Below, piece after piece: positions 1 through 6,992 of a stretch of 19,530 bases of DNA (position 1 is its first letter; every line of letters starts with the position of its first letter). This DNA is from JAMWZF01 sp041628615 (GTDB lineage Bacteria; Pseudomonadota; Alphaproteobacteria; Rhodobacterales; Rhodobacteraceae). The stretch lies in assembly GCA_041628615.1 (NCBI GenBank), contig JBFKOW010000051.1, positions 1 to 19,530 of the forward strand, written 5' to 3'. The notes beneath the pieces are model-generated. The model had not been told where the DNA came from. It saw nothing but the letters and a program-made list of their open reading frames with translations, and did not search any database. The position numbers and the translations under genes were made by a program.

Positions 1-214
1 GATCCTCGCCGCCATCGGCGGGGTGATCGAGAAGCACATGATCCAGATCGGCTTTCTCGCCGGCGAGGGGCTCGGGCTCAAGTCCGACCCCGAGGCCGAG
101 GTGGTGTCGATGCGCCCGCGCGGCCCGGCCTGTTCGTCCTGCGGGTCCTACGAGATGCGGATGGTCGAGGGCTGCATGACCTGCGGCAATTGCGGCTACT
201 CGAAGTGCGGCTGA
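1..214 (+). CDS. nrdJ: B12-dependent ribonucleotide reductase, C-terminal end (partial)
   Basis: Only the last 70 codons are present; the reading frame enters at base 2 and stops at 212-214. The visible end carries a cysteine cluster: CSSC, then about 12 residues later GCMTCGNCGYSKCG as the terminus. In class II (adenosylcobalamin-dependent) ribonucleotide reductases, a C-terminal zinc-ribbon-like cysteine cluster with this SKCG ending serves as a swinging dithiol arm that re-reduces the active site. The enzyme makes deoxyribonucleotides for DNA synthesis in the cytoplasm. The catalytic barrel and the start lie outside the window. Identification rests on this tail alone, but the pattern is distinctive. 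A weak hairpin follows at 255-277. Confidence 0.85.
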   Translation, partial: ILAAIGGVIEKHMIQIGFLAGEGLGLKSDPEAEVVSMRPRGPACSSCGSYEMRMVEGCMTCGNCGYSKCG

Positions 215-254
215 GGTCGTCGGCCCGGTCTGCCAATTCCTCGAAATGATGGCG

Positions 255-277
255 ATTGTCCCGTGAACGGGGACAAT
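255..277 (+). terminator. inverted repeat downstream of nrdJ, possible terminator
   Basis: Perfect 8-bp arms, ATTGTCCC at 255-262 and GGGACAAT at 270-277, around a 7-nt loop, 40 bp after the nrdJ stop. There is no T run after it, so it could equally be a protein-binding palindrome or a 3'-end stabilising hairpin. Confidence 0.4.
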
Positions 278-307
278 GCGGCGGGCGCGCGCGCCTGAAA
301 ATCGGCT

Positions 308-335
308 TTGGGGTCACAACCTGGGGCTGTATGGC
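308..335 (+). promoter_or_regulatory. candidate promoter for the LpxR-family gene
   Basis: TTGGGG at 308-313 and TATGGC at 330-335 are separated by 16 bp, about 97 bp before the chosen start at 432. Both boxes match the sigma70 consensus only partly. The rest of 215-431 holds the hairpin at 255-277 and nothing else I can identify. Confidence 0.3.
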
Positions 336-431
336 CCGATAGTGCGGTTTGCCGTGGCGATAGGTGATGCGGGTTGCTAGCCCGGTCTCGAGGTTCGATT
401 CTTGCGGCTTTTGCGAAACGGGGGCGGGCAC

Positions 432-1343
432 ATGGTGCGTGCAGGTTGGATATGTGTCGCCCTGCTGGCCCTTGCCGCGGGGCAGGCGGCGGCGGAGCCG
501 CGCACGACGCTGGGCTTCGGCCGGCTGTTCAGCAACGATATCATCGGCGATGGCCGCGACCGCTGGCGGTCGGGCTCCTACAGCTATTCGATCGTCCGCG
601 GGCCGGACTGGCAGGGCCGCCCGCCCGCCGCATTCGGCGCGCTGCTGGAATACCGGCTGCGCAACGAGATCCTCGCGCCGTCCGATCCGGCGGCGGTCGG
701 GGCCGAGGACCGGCCCTATGCCGGGATCCTGTCCGCCGGCCTGCACACCCATGTCAGCCGCGGCGCCTACGATCTCCGGCTCGGCGCCGACATCGTCTTC
801 GTCGGCCCGCAGACCGGGGTCGGCGCGGCGCAGGACTGGTTTCACGAGCGGGTCTCGGCGCCCGACCTCGCGGTTCTCGACACCCAGTTGCCCGACGCCG
901 TCCACCTGCAGGGCTCGACCGAGCTGTCGCGGTCGGTCCGGCTGAGCCCTTACAGCCACCTGCGCGGCTTCGTCGAGCTTCAGGCCGGTCCCGAGGACCT
1001 GATCCGCGCCGGGGCCGACGTCGCCATCGGGCCGTTCCTGCATGACGACCTGCTGATCCGGGACTCCTCCACCGGGCATCTTTACCGCGGCATCTCGGGC
1101 CCCGGGACCGGCTTCGCCTTCGTCGCCGGCGCGGATGTCGCACGGGTGCGGGACAGCGCATGGCTCCCCGCCAGCCGCGGCGTCGTCGCCGAGGAGGTCC
1201 GCTACCGGGTGCGCGGCGGGGTCCATTGGCAGCTCAGCCAATCGGTCAATTTCTTCTACGGGCTGACCTACCTGTCCGAGGAATTCGAGGGCCAGCCGGA
1301 GGGCCAGGTCGTCGGCTCCCTGAAGCTGAACTTCAACTTCTGA
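432..1343 (+). CDS. LpxR-family (DUF2219) outer-membrane lipid A deacylase
   Basis: Predicted 303-residue outer-membrane beta-barrel enzyme. LpxR proteins remove the 3'-O-linked acyl chains from lipid A at the outer leaflet. Visible support: a signal peptide at residues 1-21 ending AAA before E22; an Asn-Asp pair at N35-D36, where LpxR has catalytic and calcium-binding residues near the mature N-terminus; DRPYAG at 93-98, a hallmark of the family; a GPQTG...Q-x3-H block with H138 as the likely catalytic histidine; and a C-terminus ending in alternating aromatics (FNF), as in barrel-assembly signals. I chose the ATG at 432 because the signal peptide begins there; an in-frame TTG at 402 is less likely. 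The gene appears to stand alone between nrdJ and a Hint-domain gene. The family is clear, but the true substrate in this organism is inferred. Confidence 0.8.
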   Translation: MVRAGWICVALLALAAGQAAAEPRTTLGFGRLFSNDIIGDGRDRWRSGSYSYSIVRGPDWQGRPPAAFGALLEYRLRNEILAPSDPAAVGAEDRPYAGILSAGLHTHVSRGAYDLRLGADIVFVGPQTGVGAAQDWFHERVSAPDLAVLDTQLPDAVHLQGSTELSRSVRLSPYSHLRGFVELQAGPEDLIRAGADVAIGPFLHDDLLIRDSSTGHLYRGISGPGTGFAFVAGADVARVRDSAWLPASRGVVAEEVRYRVRGGVHWQLSQSVNFFYGLTYLSEEFEGQPEGQVVGSLKLNFNF

Positions 1344-1357
1344 CCGGATAGTTGCAC

Positions 1358-1376
1358 GCCGCTCCTGAAGCGGCTT
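1358..1376 (+). terminator. candidate terminator after the LpxR-family gene
   Basis: GCCGCT (1358-1363), a 5-nt loop, AGCGGC (1369-1374), then TT. A 6-bp perfect stem 15 bp past the stop codon. The T tract is minimal, and the last two bases overlap the candidate -35 box of the next gene. Confidence 0.4.
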
Positions 1377-1404
1377 GATCGGCGGCGCCCGCGCCTGCTA
1401 GCCT
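1375..1404 (+). promoter_or_regulatory. candidate promoter for the Hint-domain gene
   Basis: TTGATC at 1375-1380 and TAGCCT at 1399-1404 are separated by 18 bp, about 75 bp upstream of the ATG at 1480. The -35 matches TTGA; the -10 matches only TA...T. Position in the gap supports it; sequence support is modest. Confidence 0.3.
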
Positions 1405-1479
1405 GCCGACACGCGACCGGTCCGCCAGAGACCGGCGCCTTGAGGTCGAAAAAGAACAAGAAACGGCAGGTTCGCAGGC

Positions 1480-2532
1480 ATGAAAACCGGCTTTCGCGGC
1501 ACGTTTGTCATATCGTGGTCGCAGACCGAGACGGACGGCCAGACGGCCGCGCCGCTCGACGCGCTGCGGGTCGGGGCGGTCTGGTCGTGGTCTGGCGAGG
1601 CGGTGCGGGTCGATGGCCCGCCCGAGGTCCTGCCGCTCGGCGACGCCGTCGGCGCCAGCGAGATCCGCCGCCGTGCGGCCCACGCGGTGCGCCGCCTGCT
1701 CCGGGCGGTCGAGGCCGACACCGCCGAGATCGACCGGGTCGCCGTCGACGTGCCGCTGTTCGAGACCGGCTTCCAGGTCACCGACGGGCGCGACCTGTGG
1801 ATGGTCACCCTGATCGATGTCGGGCCGGGCAGGCACCCGCTCTGCCTGTTCGCCGGGGAGATCCCGCCGCGGACCCGCGAACTCTGGATCGTGAGCGAGA
1901 CCCTGCTGCCGACCCGGCCCCGCGGGCCGGGCGCGGAGACCGCCGAGGTCCCGGGCGTCGTCTGTTTCGCGGACGGCACCCTGATCGCCACCGAAAGGGG
2001 CGAGATCCCGGTCGAGGACCTGACCCCGGGGACACGGGTGCAGACCCGCGACGACGGCCTGCAGGACGTGGTCTGGACCGGCGCGAGCCGCGTCACCGGC
2101 GCCCGGGTGCAGGCGATGCCGGACCTCGCCCCGATCCGCATCGCCACCGGCGACCGGCCGCTGCTGGTGTCGCCGGATCACCGCGTCCTGATCGCCGGCC
2201 GCGCCGCCCGCACCCTGTTCAACACGCCCGAGGTGCTGGTCGCCGCGCGCGACCTGCTCGACCTGCCGGGCATCTCCGTGGACCGCACCCGGCGCGAGGT
2301 GACCTACCATCACCTGCTGCTGCCGAGCCACCAGATCGTCCTTGCCAACGGCGTCGAGACCGAGAGCTTCCATCCCGGGGACGGGGCACTGGACCGGCTG
2401 TCGCCGGCGGACCGGATCCGGCTGGCCGGGGCGATGCCCGAGACCGCCGCGGACCCCTCGGCCTATGGCGGTCATGCCCGCCGGTTGCTGCGGCCGTCCG
2501 AGGCGGCGCTGCTGCGCCACGAGGCCGCCTGA
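1480..2532 (+). CDS. Hint-domain (Hedgehog/intein-type) protein
   Basis: A 350-residue protein in two parts. Residues 1-150 form a domain I cannot assign; it lacks a signal peptide and has a helical arginine-rich stretch (61-82). Residues 158-301 look like a Hint_2-type fold: C162 in VCFADGTLIAT sits where the autocatalytic nucleophile lies in inteins and Hedgehog proteins, followed by a GEIPVEDLTPGT block (174-185), SPDHRVL (231-237) and a histidine-rich block with H278 and H284. The C-terminal His-Asn splice junction of true inteins is not visible, so splicing is unlikely; N-terminal self-cleavage is possible. Such proteins are frequent in Rhodobacteraceae and are often secreted, but here the Hint domain is not attached to repeats or to an obvious secreted toxin. 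Function unknown. Confidence 0.8.
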   Translation: MKTGFRGTFVISWSQTETDGQTAAPLDALRVGAVWSWSGEAVRVDGPPEVLPLGDAVGASEIRRRAAHAVRRLLRAVEADTAEIDRVAVDVPLFETGFQVTDGRDLWMVTLIDVGPGRHPLCLFAGEIPPRTRELWIVSETLLPTRPRGPGAETAEVPGVVCFADGTLIATERGEIPVEDLTPGTRVQTRDDGLQDVVWTGASRVTGARVQAMPDLAPIRIATGDRPLLVSPDHRVLIAGRAARTLFNTPEVLVAARDLLDLPGISVDRTRREVTYHHLLLPSHQIVLANGVETESFHPGDGALDRLSPADRIRLAGAMPETAADPSAYGGHARRLLRPSEAALLRHEAA

Positions 2533-2551
2533 CCGGAGCCGCAGAGCGGCG

Positions 2552-2580
2552 TTGACAGCCCCGGCGGGACCGACTATGCC
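2552..2580 (+). promoter_or_regulatory. sigma70-type promoter for rpsD
   Basis: A perfect -35 TTGACA (2552-2557), a 17-bp spacer and TATGCC (2575-2580) as -10. This is the best promoter match in the window. It predicts transcription starting near 2587 and a leader of about 120 nt before rpsD. A small GCCGC/GCGGC hairpin (2538-2550) between it and the preceding stop codon may end the upstream transcript. Confidence 0.65.
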
Positions 2581-2603
2581 CCGCCGCCATTGGTGTTGGT
2601 GGC

Positions 2604-2687
2604 CCCCGCAAGGGGATGCCTGTCAGGGTCCGGCCCCGCCCGGTCCAGAGGACAACGCCCTTCACATCGCCCCGGCCCCGCCGGGGC
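2604..2687 (+). promoter_or_regulatory. structured 5' leader of rpsD
   Basis: Two hairpins lie in the predicted leader. The first is CCCC-GCAA-GGGG (2604-2615), closed by a GNRA-class tetraloop. The second is GCCCCGG/CCGGGGC (2669-2675 with 2681-2687, 5-nt loop), ending 10 nt before the AAGGAG ribosome binding site at 2698-2703. S4 is an autoregulator in other bacteria, so a translational control element is conceivable. That is inference only. Confidence 0.35.
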
Positions 2688-2710
2688 ACGTCATTTGAAG
2701 GAGATCAGAC

Positions 2711-3331
2711 GTGACCAAACGCACGGCTGCCAAGTACAAGATCGACCGCCGGATGGGCGAAAACATCTGGGGCCGCCCGAAATCCCCCGTCAACCGCCGC
2801 GAATACGGCCCCGGCCAGCACGGCCAGCGCCGCAAGGGCAAGATGTCGGACTTCGGTCTCCAGCTGCGCGCCAAGCAGAAGCTGAAGGGCTACTACGGCG
2901 ACCTGACCGAGAAGCAGTTCCGCCGGATCTACGCCGACGCCGAGCGCCAGCGCGGCGACACCGGCGAGCTTCTCATCGGCCTGCTGGAGCGCCGCCTCGA
3001 CGCGGTCGTCTACCGCGCCAAGTTCGTGCCGACGATCTTTGCCGCCCGGCAGTTCGTCAACCACGGCCATGTCCTCGTCAACGGCAACCGGGTCAACATC
3101 CCGTCCTACCGGGTCAAGGAAGGCGACGTGATCGAGGTCCGCGAGCGGTCCAAGCAGCTTGCCATCGTGCTCGAGGCCGTGGGCCTGCCGGAGCGGGACG
3201 TGCCGGAATACCTCGAGGTCGACCACTCGAAGATGACCGCCACCTTCGTGCGCACCCCTGGCCTGTCGGACGTGCCCTACCCGGTGCACATGGAACCGAA
3301 CCTCGTCATCGAATTTTACGCGCAGAACTGA
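2711..3331 (+). CDS. rpsD: 30S ribosomal protein S4
   Basis: 206 residues, the usual length of alphaproteobacterial S4. S4 binds 16S rRNA early in assembly of the small subunit and contributes to decoding fidelity. The N-terminus (TKRTAAKYKIDRRMGENIW), the basic GPGQHGQRRKGK segment (about 36-47) and the S4 RNA-binding domain (RRLDAVVYRAKFVPT onward, about residues 96-160) are all typical. The start is GTG at 2711, fixed by AAGGAG at 2698-2703 with a 7-nt spacer. The gene is monocistronic, with its own promoter at 2552-2580 and a strong hairpin at 3358-3383. It is not inside a ribosomal protein operon here. Confidence 0.97.
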   Translation: MTKRTAAKYKIDRRMGENIWGRPKSPVNRREYGPGQHGQRRKGKMSDFGLQLRAKQKLKGYYGDLTEKQFRRIYADAERQRGDTGELLIGLLERRLDAVVYRAKFVPTIFAARQFVNHGHVLVNGNRVNIPSYRVKEGDVIEVRERSKQLAIVLEAVGLPERDVPEYLEVDHSKMTATFVRTPGLSDVPYPVHMEPNLVIEFYAQN

Positions 3332-3357
3332 TCCGGTTCTGCCGCTGCAGCGATACG

Positions 3358-3383
3358 GGGCCGCTCCTGCCGGGGCGGCCCTT
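3358..3383 (+). terminator. rho-independent-like terminator of rpsD
   Basis: GGGCCGCTCC (3358-3367), a 4-nt loop, GGGGCGGCCC (3372-3381), then TT. A 10-bp stem with a single G-T wobble, 27 bp after the stop. The T tract is very short, as is common in GC-rich genomes. Confidence 0.6.
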
Positions 3384-3471
3384 CGCATGTCCGCCGGCCG
3401 GTCCGGGGGGTTGCGCTTCGCCGCCGATCCCTTAGGCAGGCCGGACCCGAGATGAGGAGGACCCCGCCGCC

Positions 3472-4893
3472 ATGACCACCGCGCATCCCGTCTACGGCCG
3501 TATCGACGGCGCCATCGTGATGATCGGCTTCGGGTCGATCGGAAAGGGCACCTGGCCGCTGATCGAGCGGCACTTCGACTACGACGCCGACCAGTTCGTG
3601 GTGATCGAGCCCGAGGCCGCCAATCACCGCTTCCTCAAGCAGCACAACCTGCGCTTCGAGGAGGTGTCGCTGACCGCCGACAACTACCGCGAGGTGCTGG
3701 GCCGGCTGCTGACCCCGGGCAAGGGCTTCTGCGTCAATCTCAGCGTCGATACCTCGTCGCTCGACATCATGCGCTTCTGCCGCGAGATCGGCGTGCCCTA
3801 CATCGACACCGTGGTCGAGCCCTGGGCAGGCTACTACTTCGACACCGAGGACAACGCGGCGCGGACCAACTATGCCCTGCGGCAGGCGGTGCGGGACGAG
3901 AAGGCGGCCAATCCCGGCGGCACCACGGCGGTGAGCTGCTGCGGCGCCAATCCCGGCATGGTGAGCTGGTTCGTCAAGGAGGCGCTGCTGACCCTGGCCC
4001 GCGACACCGGCCGCGACGCCGCGGTGCCCGCCGACCGGGCCGGCTGGGCGGCGCTGATGCAGGAGCTCGGCGTCAAGGGCGTCCACATTGCCGAGCGCGA
4101 CACCCAGGTTCGCAACCGGCCCCGGCCGCGCGGCGTCTTCGTCAACACCTGGTCGGTGGAGGGCTTCATCGCCGAAGGGTTCCAGCCGGCGGAACTCGGC
4201 TGGGGCACCCACGAGACATGGTTCCCCGAGAACGGCCACCGGCACGAGACCGGCTGCCAGGCGGCGATCTGGCTTGAACGGCCTGGGGCGATCACGCGCG
4301 TCCACACCTGGTGCCCGACGCCGGGGCCGCAATTCGGCTTCCTCGTCACCCACAACGAGGCGATCTCGATCGCCGACTACTACACCGTGGGCGACCCGGC
4401 GGCGCCGGAGTTCCGGCCGACCTGCCACTATGCCTATCACCCCTGCGACGACGCGGTGCTGAGCCTGCACGAGATGTTCGGTTCGGGCCGCCAGCAGGAG
4501 ACCCACTACATTCTCAACGAGGACGAGATCGTCGACGGCATCGACGAACTGGGCGTGCTGCTGTTCGGCCACGAGAAGAACGCGCTGTGGTATGGCTCGC
4601 GGCTGTCCAACGACGAGACCCGCGACCTCGCCCCCTACCAGAACGCCACCGGGCTTCAGGTCACCAGCGCGGTCCTGGCCGGGATGGTCTGGGCGCTGGA
4701 GAACCCCGGCGCGGGCATCGTGGAGACCGACGAGATGGACCACGTCCGGTGCCTCGAGGTGCAGCGGCCCTATCTCGGCCCCGTGGAGGCGCATTACACC
4801 GACTGGACGCCGCTGCAGGACCGCTGGCAGCACTTCCCCGAGGACATCGACGACAGCGATCCCTGGCAGTTCCGCAACGTGCTGGCCTCCTGA
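3472..4893 (+). CDS. hss: homospermidine synthase
   Basis: 473 residues, full length for the bacterial enzyme. It uses NAD+ as a prosthetic group to transfer an aminobutyl group from putrescine (or spermidine) to putrescine, giving sym-homospermidine, a major polyamine of many alphaproteobacteria. Evidence: a Rossmann GFGSIGKG (19-26) followed by V-V-I-E-P ending the second strand; VEPWAGYY (115-122); CCGANPGMVSWFVK (156-169); and a NTWSVEGFIAEG block (225-236). W227 and E235 appear to match the substrate-binding Trp and Glu described for the Blastochloris viridis enzyme, recalled as about two residues higher there. AGGAGG at 3455-3460 precedes the ATG. It is transcribed alone, with a candidate terminator at 4924-4948. 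Saccharopine dehydrogenases share the fold but not these blocks. Confidence 0.93.
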   Translation: MTTAHPVYGRIDGAIVMIGFGSIGKGTWPLIERHFDYDADQFVVIEPEAANHRFLKQHNLRFEEVSLTADNYREVLGRLLTPGKGFCVNLSVDTSSLDIMRFCREIGVPYIDTVVEPWAGYYFDTEDNAARTNYALRQAVRDEKAANPGGTTAVSCCGANPGMVSWFVKEALLTLARDTGRDAAVPADRAGWAALMQELGVKGVHIAERDTQVRNRPRPRGVFVNTWSVEGFIAEGFQPAELGWGTHETWFPENGHRHETGCQAAIWLERPGAITRVHTWCPTPGPQFGFLVTHNEAISIADYYTVGDPAAPEFRPTCHYAYHPCDDAVLSLHEMFGSGRQQETHYILNEDEIVDGIDELGVLLFGHEKNALWYGSRLSNDETRDLAPYQNATGLQVTSAVLAGMVWALENPGAGIVETDEMDHVRCLEVQRPYLGPVEAHYTDWTPLQDRWQHFPEDIDDSDPWQFRNVLAS

Positions 4894-4923
4894 CCCGGTC
4901 CGCCGGGGGCGAATGGACGCAGG

Positions 4924-4948
4924 CCGAGCGGGCACTGGCCCTCGGTTT
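4924..4948 (+). terminator. candidate terminator after hss
   Basis: CCGA plus GGGC, a 4-nt loop, GCCC plus TCGG, with a 2-nt bulge (4928-4929), followed by TTT at 4946-4948. It lies 31 bp after the hss stop and before hisC, so the two genes are probably separate transcripts. Confidence 0.45.
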
Positions 4949-4989
4949 CGCCGCTGGCTAGAAGGGCCGGGCAGGATCGGGATTTGGAC

Positions 4990-6075
4990 ATGAGCATCAG
5001 ACCGCAGCCCGGGATCATGGAGATCGCGCTCTACGAGGGCGGCAAGTCGGCAATCGCCGGCCGAACCGACGTGCTCAAGCTGTCCTCGAACGAGAACCCG
5101 CTGGGGCCGCCGCCTTCGGCGCTGGCCGCCATCGCGGACGCCGCGGCGAGAGTGCATCTCTACCCCTCCACCGACCACGCCGCGCTGCGCGCGGCCATCG
5201 GCGAGGTGCACGGGCTCGACCCCGACCGGATCATCTGCGGCGTCGGCTCGGACGAGGTGCTGCAATTCGTGACCCAGGCCTTCGCCGGGCCGGGCGACGA
5301 GATCATCCACACCGAACACGGCTTCTCGCTCTACCCGGTGCTGATCCACATGGCGGGGGCGACGCCGGTCTGCGTGCCCGAATCCGAGCGGCGGGTCGAT
5401 GTCGACGCGATTCTCGCCGCGGTGACCGACCGGACGCGGGTGATCCTCGTCACCAACCCGGGCAACCCGACCGGCACCTCGATTCCGCTGGCCGAGATCG
5501 AACGGCTGGTCGATGCCGTGCCCGAGGACGTCGTGGTGGTGCTCGACGGGGCCTACACCGAGTATTTCGACGGCTACGACGGCGGCGTCGCGCTGGCCGG
5601 TTCGCGGCCCAACGTCCTGATGACGCGAACGTTTTCCAAGATCTACGGGCTGGGCGGGCTGCGCATCGGCTGGGGCTACGGCGACCGGGCGCTGATCGAG
5701 GTGATGACCCGGATCCGGCAGCCGTTCAACCTGTCGGTGATCCAACTCGCCGCCGCCGAGGCCGCGGTGCGGGACCGCGCCTGGGTGCGCGACTGCGCCG
5801 CGCTGAACCGCGAACAGCGCGCCCGGCTGACCGGGGCGCTGCGCCAGCTGGGCCTGTCGGTCGATGACAGCGACACCAACTTCGTGCTGGCCCGCTTTGC
5901 CGACGCCGCCGAGGCGGAGGCCGCCAACGCCGCGCTGGTGGCGGACGGGATCCTTGTCCGGCAGGTCGCCGGCTACGGCTTCCCTGAAGGACTGCGGATC
6001 ACCGTGGGCGACGCGGACCAGACCGGCCGGGTGATCGCCGCGCTGACCCGCTGGCGCGAGGAGGGCGGCCGATGA
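4990..6075 (+). CDS. hisC: histidinol-phosphate / aromatic aminotransferase (PLP fold type I)
   Basis: 361 residues, normal for HisC. The enzyme transfers an amino group from glutamate to imidazole-acetol phosphate in histidine synthesis; many homologues also act on prephenate, phenylpyruvate or 4-hydroxyphenylpyruvate. Visible signature: LSSNENPLGP (31-40), YPSTD, NPGNPTG (156-162), LDGAY with D186 contacting the pyridine nitrogen, K217 in TFSKIYGLGGLRIGW as the Schiff-base lysine, and R225 for phosphate. The ATG at 4990 is preferred to an in-frame TTG at 4984. The gene overlaps tyrC by four bases (ATGA at 6072-6075), which implies translational coupling and suggests a role in tyrosine/phenylalanine synthesis as well as, or instead of, histidine. 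Confidence 0.92.
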   Translation: MSIRPQPGIMEIALYEGGKSAIAGRTDVLKLSSNENPLGPPPSALAAIADAAARVHLYPSTDHAALRAAIGEVHGLDPDRIICGVGSDEVLQFVTQAFAGPGDEIIHTEHGFSLYPVLIHMAGATPVCVPESERRVDVDAILAAVTDRTRVILVTNPGNPTGTSIPLAEIERLVDAVPEDVVVVLDGAYTEYFDGYDGGVALAGSRPNVLMTRTFSKIYGLGGLRIGWGYGDRALIEVMTRIRQPFNLSVIQLAAAEAAVRDRAWVRDCAALNREQRARLTGALRQLGLSVDDSDTNFVLARFADAAEAEAANAALVADGILVRQVAGYGFPEGLRITVGDADQTGRVIAALTRWREEGGR

Positions 6076-6992
6076 CCCCGATCTACGACCGGGTGGCGCT
6101 GATCGGGCTGGGGCTCATCGCGTCGTCGATGTTCTGGGCGATCCGGCGGGCGGGCGCGGCGCGTGTCGTCACCGGCTATGCCCGGTCCCCCGAGACCCGC
6201 ACCATCGCCCGCGACATCGGCCTCTGCGACATCGTCGCCGACAGCGCCGCGGCCGCCGCCGAGGGCGCCGACCTCGTGGTGCTCTGCGTGCCGGTGGGCG
6301 CGATGGGCGCGGTGGCGGCCGAGATCGCCCCGGTCCTGAAGCCCGGCGCCACGGTCAGCGATGTCGGCTCGGTCAAGCGCGCGGTGATCGAGGCCGTGGG
6401 CCCGCACGTCCCCGAGGGGGTGCATTTCGTCCCCGCCCATCCCCTTGCCGGCACCGAGCAGTCGGGGCCCCGGTCGGGCTTTGCCGAACTCTTCGACAAC
6501 CGCTGGTGCCTGATGGTGCCGCTCGAGGGCAGCGACCCGGCGGCGGTGGACCGGCTGCGCGCCTTCTGGGAGGCGCTCGGGTCGAACACAGACCTGATGG
6601 ACGCCGACCACCACGACCTCGTGCTCGCCGTCACCTCGCACACGCCGCACCTCATCGCCTACACGATGGTCGGCGTGGCCGACGACCTGCAGCGGGTCAC
6701 CGACAGCGAGGTGGTGAAGTATTCCGCCGCGGGCTTCCGCGACTTCACCCGGATCGCCGCCTCGGACCCGACGATGTGGCGCGACGTGTTCCTGACCAAC
6801 AAGGACGCCACGCTGGAAATCCTCGGCCGTTTCACCGAGGAACTGTTCGCCCTGCAGCGGGCGATCCGCACCGGCGACGGCGACCACCTGCACGCCTATT
6901 TCACCCACACGCGGGCGATCCGGCGCGGCATCATCGAGGCCGGGCAGGACACCGATGCCCCGGATTTCGGCCGGGTGCCGAAACGGGACTAG
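6072..6992 (+). CDS. tyrC: prephenate / arogenate dehydrogenase
   Basis: 306 residues, the usual size for a monofunctional TyrA-type dehydrogenase with no chorismate mutase or ACT domain. It oxidatively decarboxylates prephenate (or arogenate) towards tyrosine using NAD(P)+. Evidence: the N-terminal nucleotide-binding motif GLGLIASS (12-19); VLCVPVGAM; SDVGSVK; HPLAGTEQSGP, the substrate-loop block; and TSHTPHLIAY in the helical dimerisation domain. The ATG lies in the ATGA overlap with hisC, so both are read from one message. Arogenate or prephenate preference cannot be told from sequence. The gene ends in a tail-to-tail overlap with the DUF2125 gene. Confidence 0.93.
   Translation: MTPIYDRVALIGLGLIASSMFWAIRRAGAARVVTGYARSPETRTIARDIGLCDIVADSAAAAAEGADLVVLCVPVGAMGAVAAEIAPVLKPGATVSDVGSVKRAVIEAVGPHVPEGVHFVPAHPLAGTEQSGPRSGFAELFDNRWCLMVPLEGSDPAAVDRLRAFWEALGSNTDLMDADHHDLVLAVTSHTPHLIAYTMVGVADDLQRVTDSEVVKYSAAGFRDFTRIAASDPTMWRDVFLTNKDATLEILGRFTEELFALQRAIRTGDGDHLHAYFTHTRAIRRGIIEAGQDTDAPDFGRVPKRD

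Noticed and set aside
365..412. tRNA-like pieces: CGGG-TTGCTAG-CCCG resembling an anticodon arm, followed by GGTTCGATTC resembling a T loop.
   Set aside because: The T stem does not pair, no acceptor stem or D arm can be formed, and the variable region is too short for a tRNA-Ser (GCT). Probably chance similarity.
1480..2532. True splicing intein.
   Set aside because: No C-extein and no C-terminal His-Asn junction with a following nucleophile; the Hint block sits near the C-terminus of a small protein.
3316..5745. Minus-strand open frame of 809 codons.
   Set aside because: Opposite homospermidine synthase and hisC, both unmistakable; the product has no recognisable domain.
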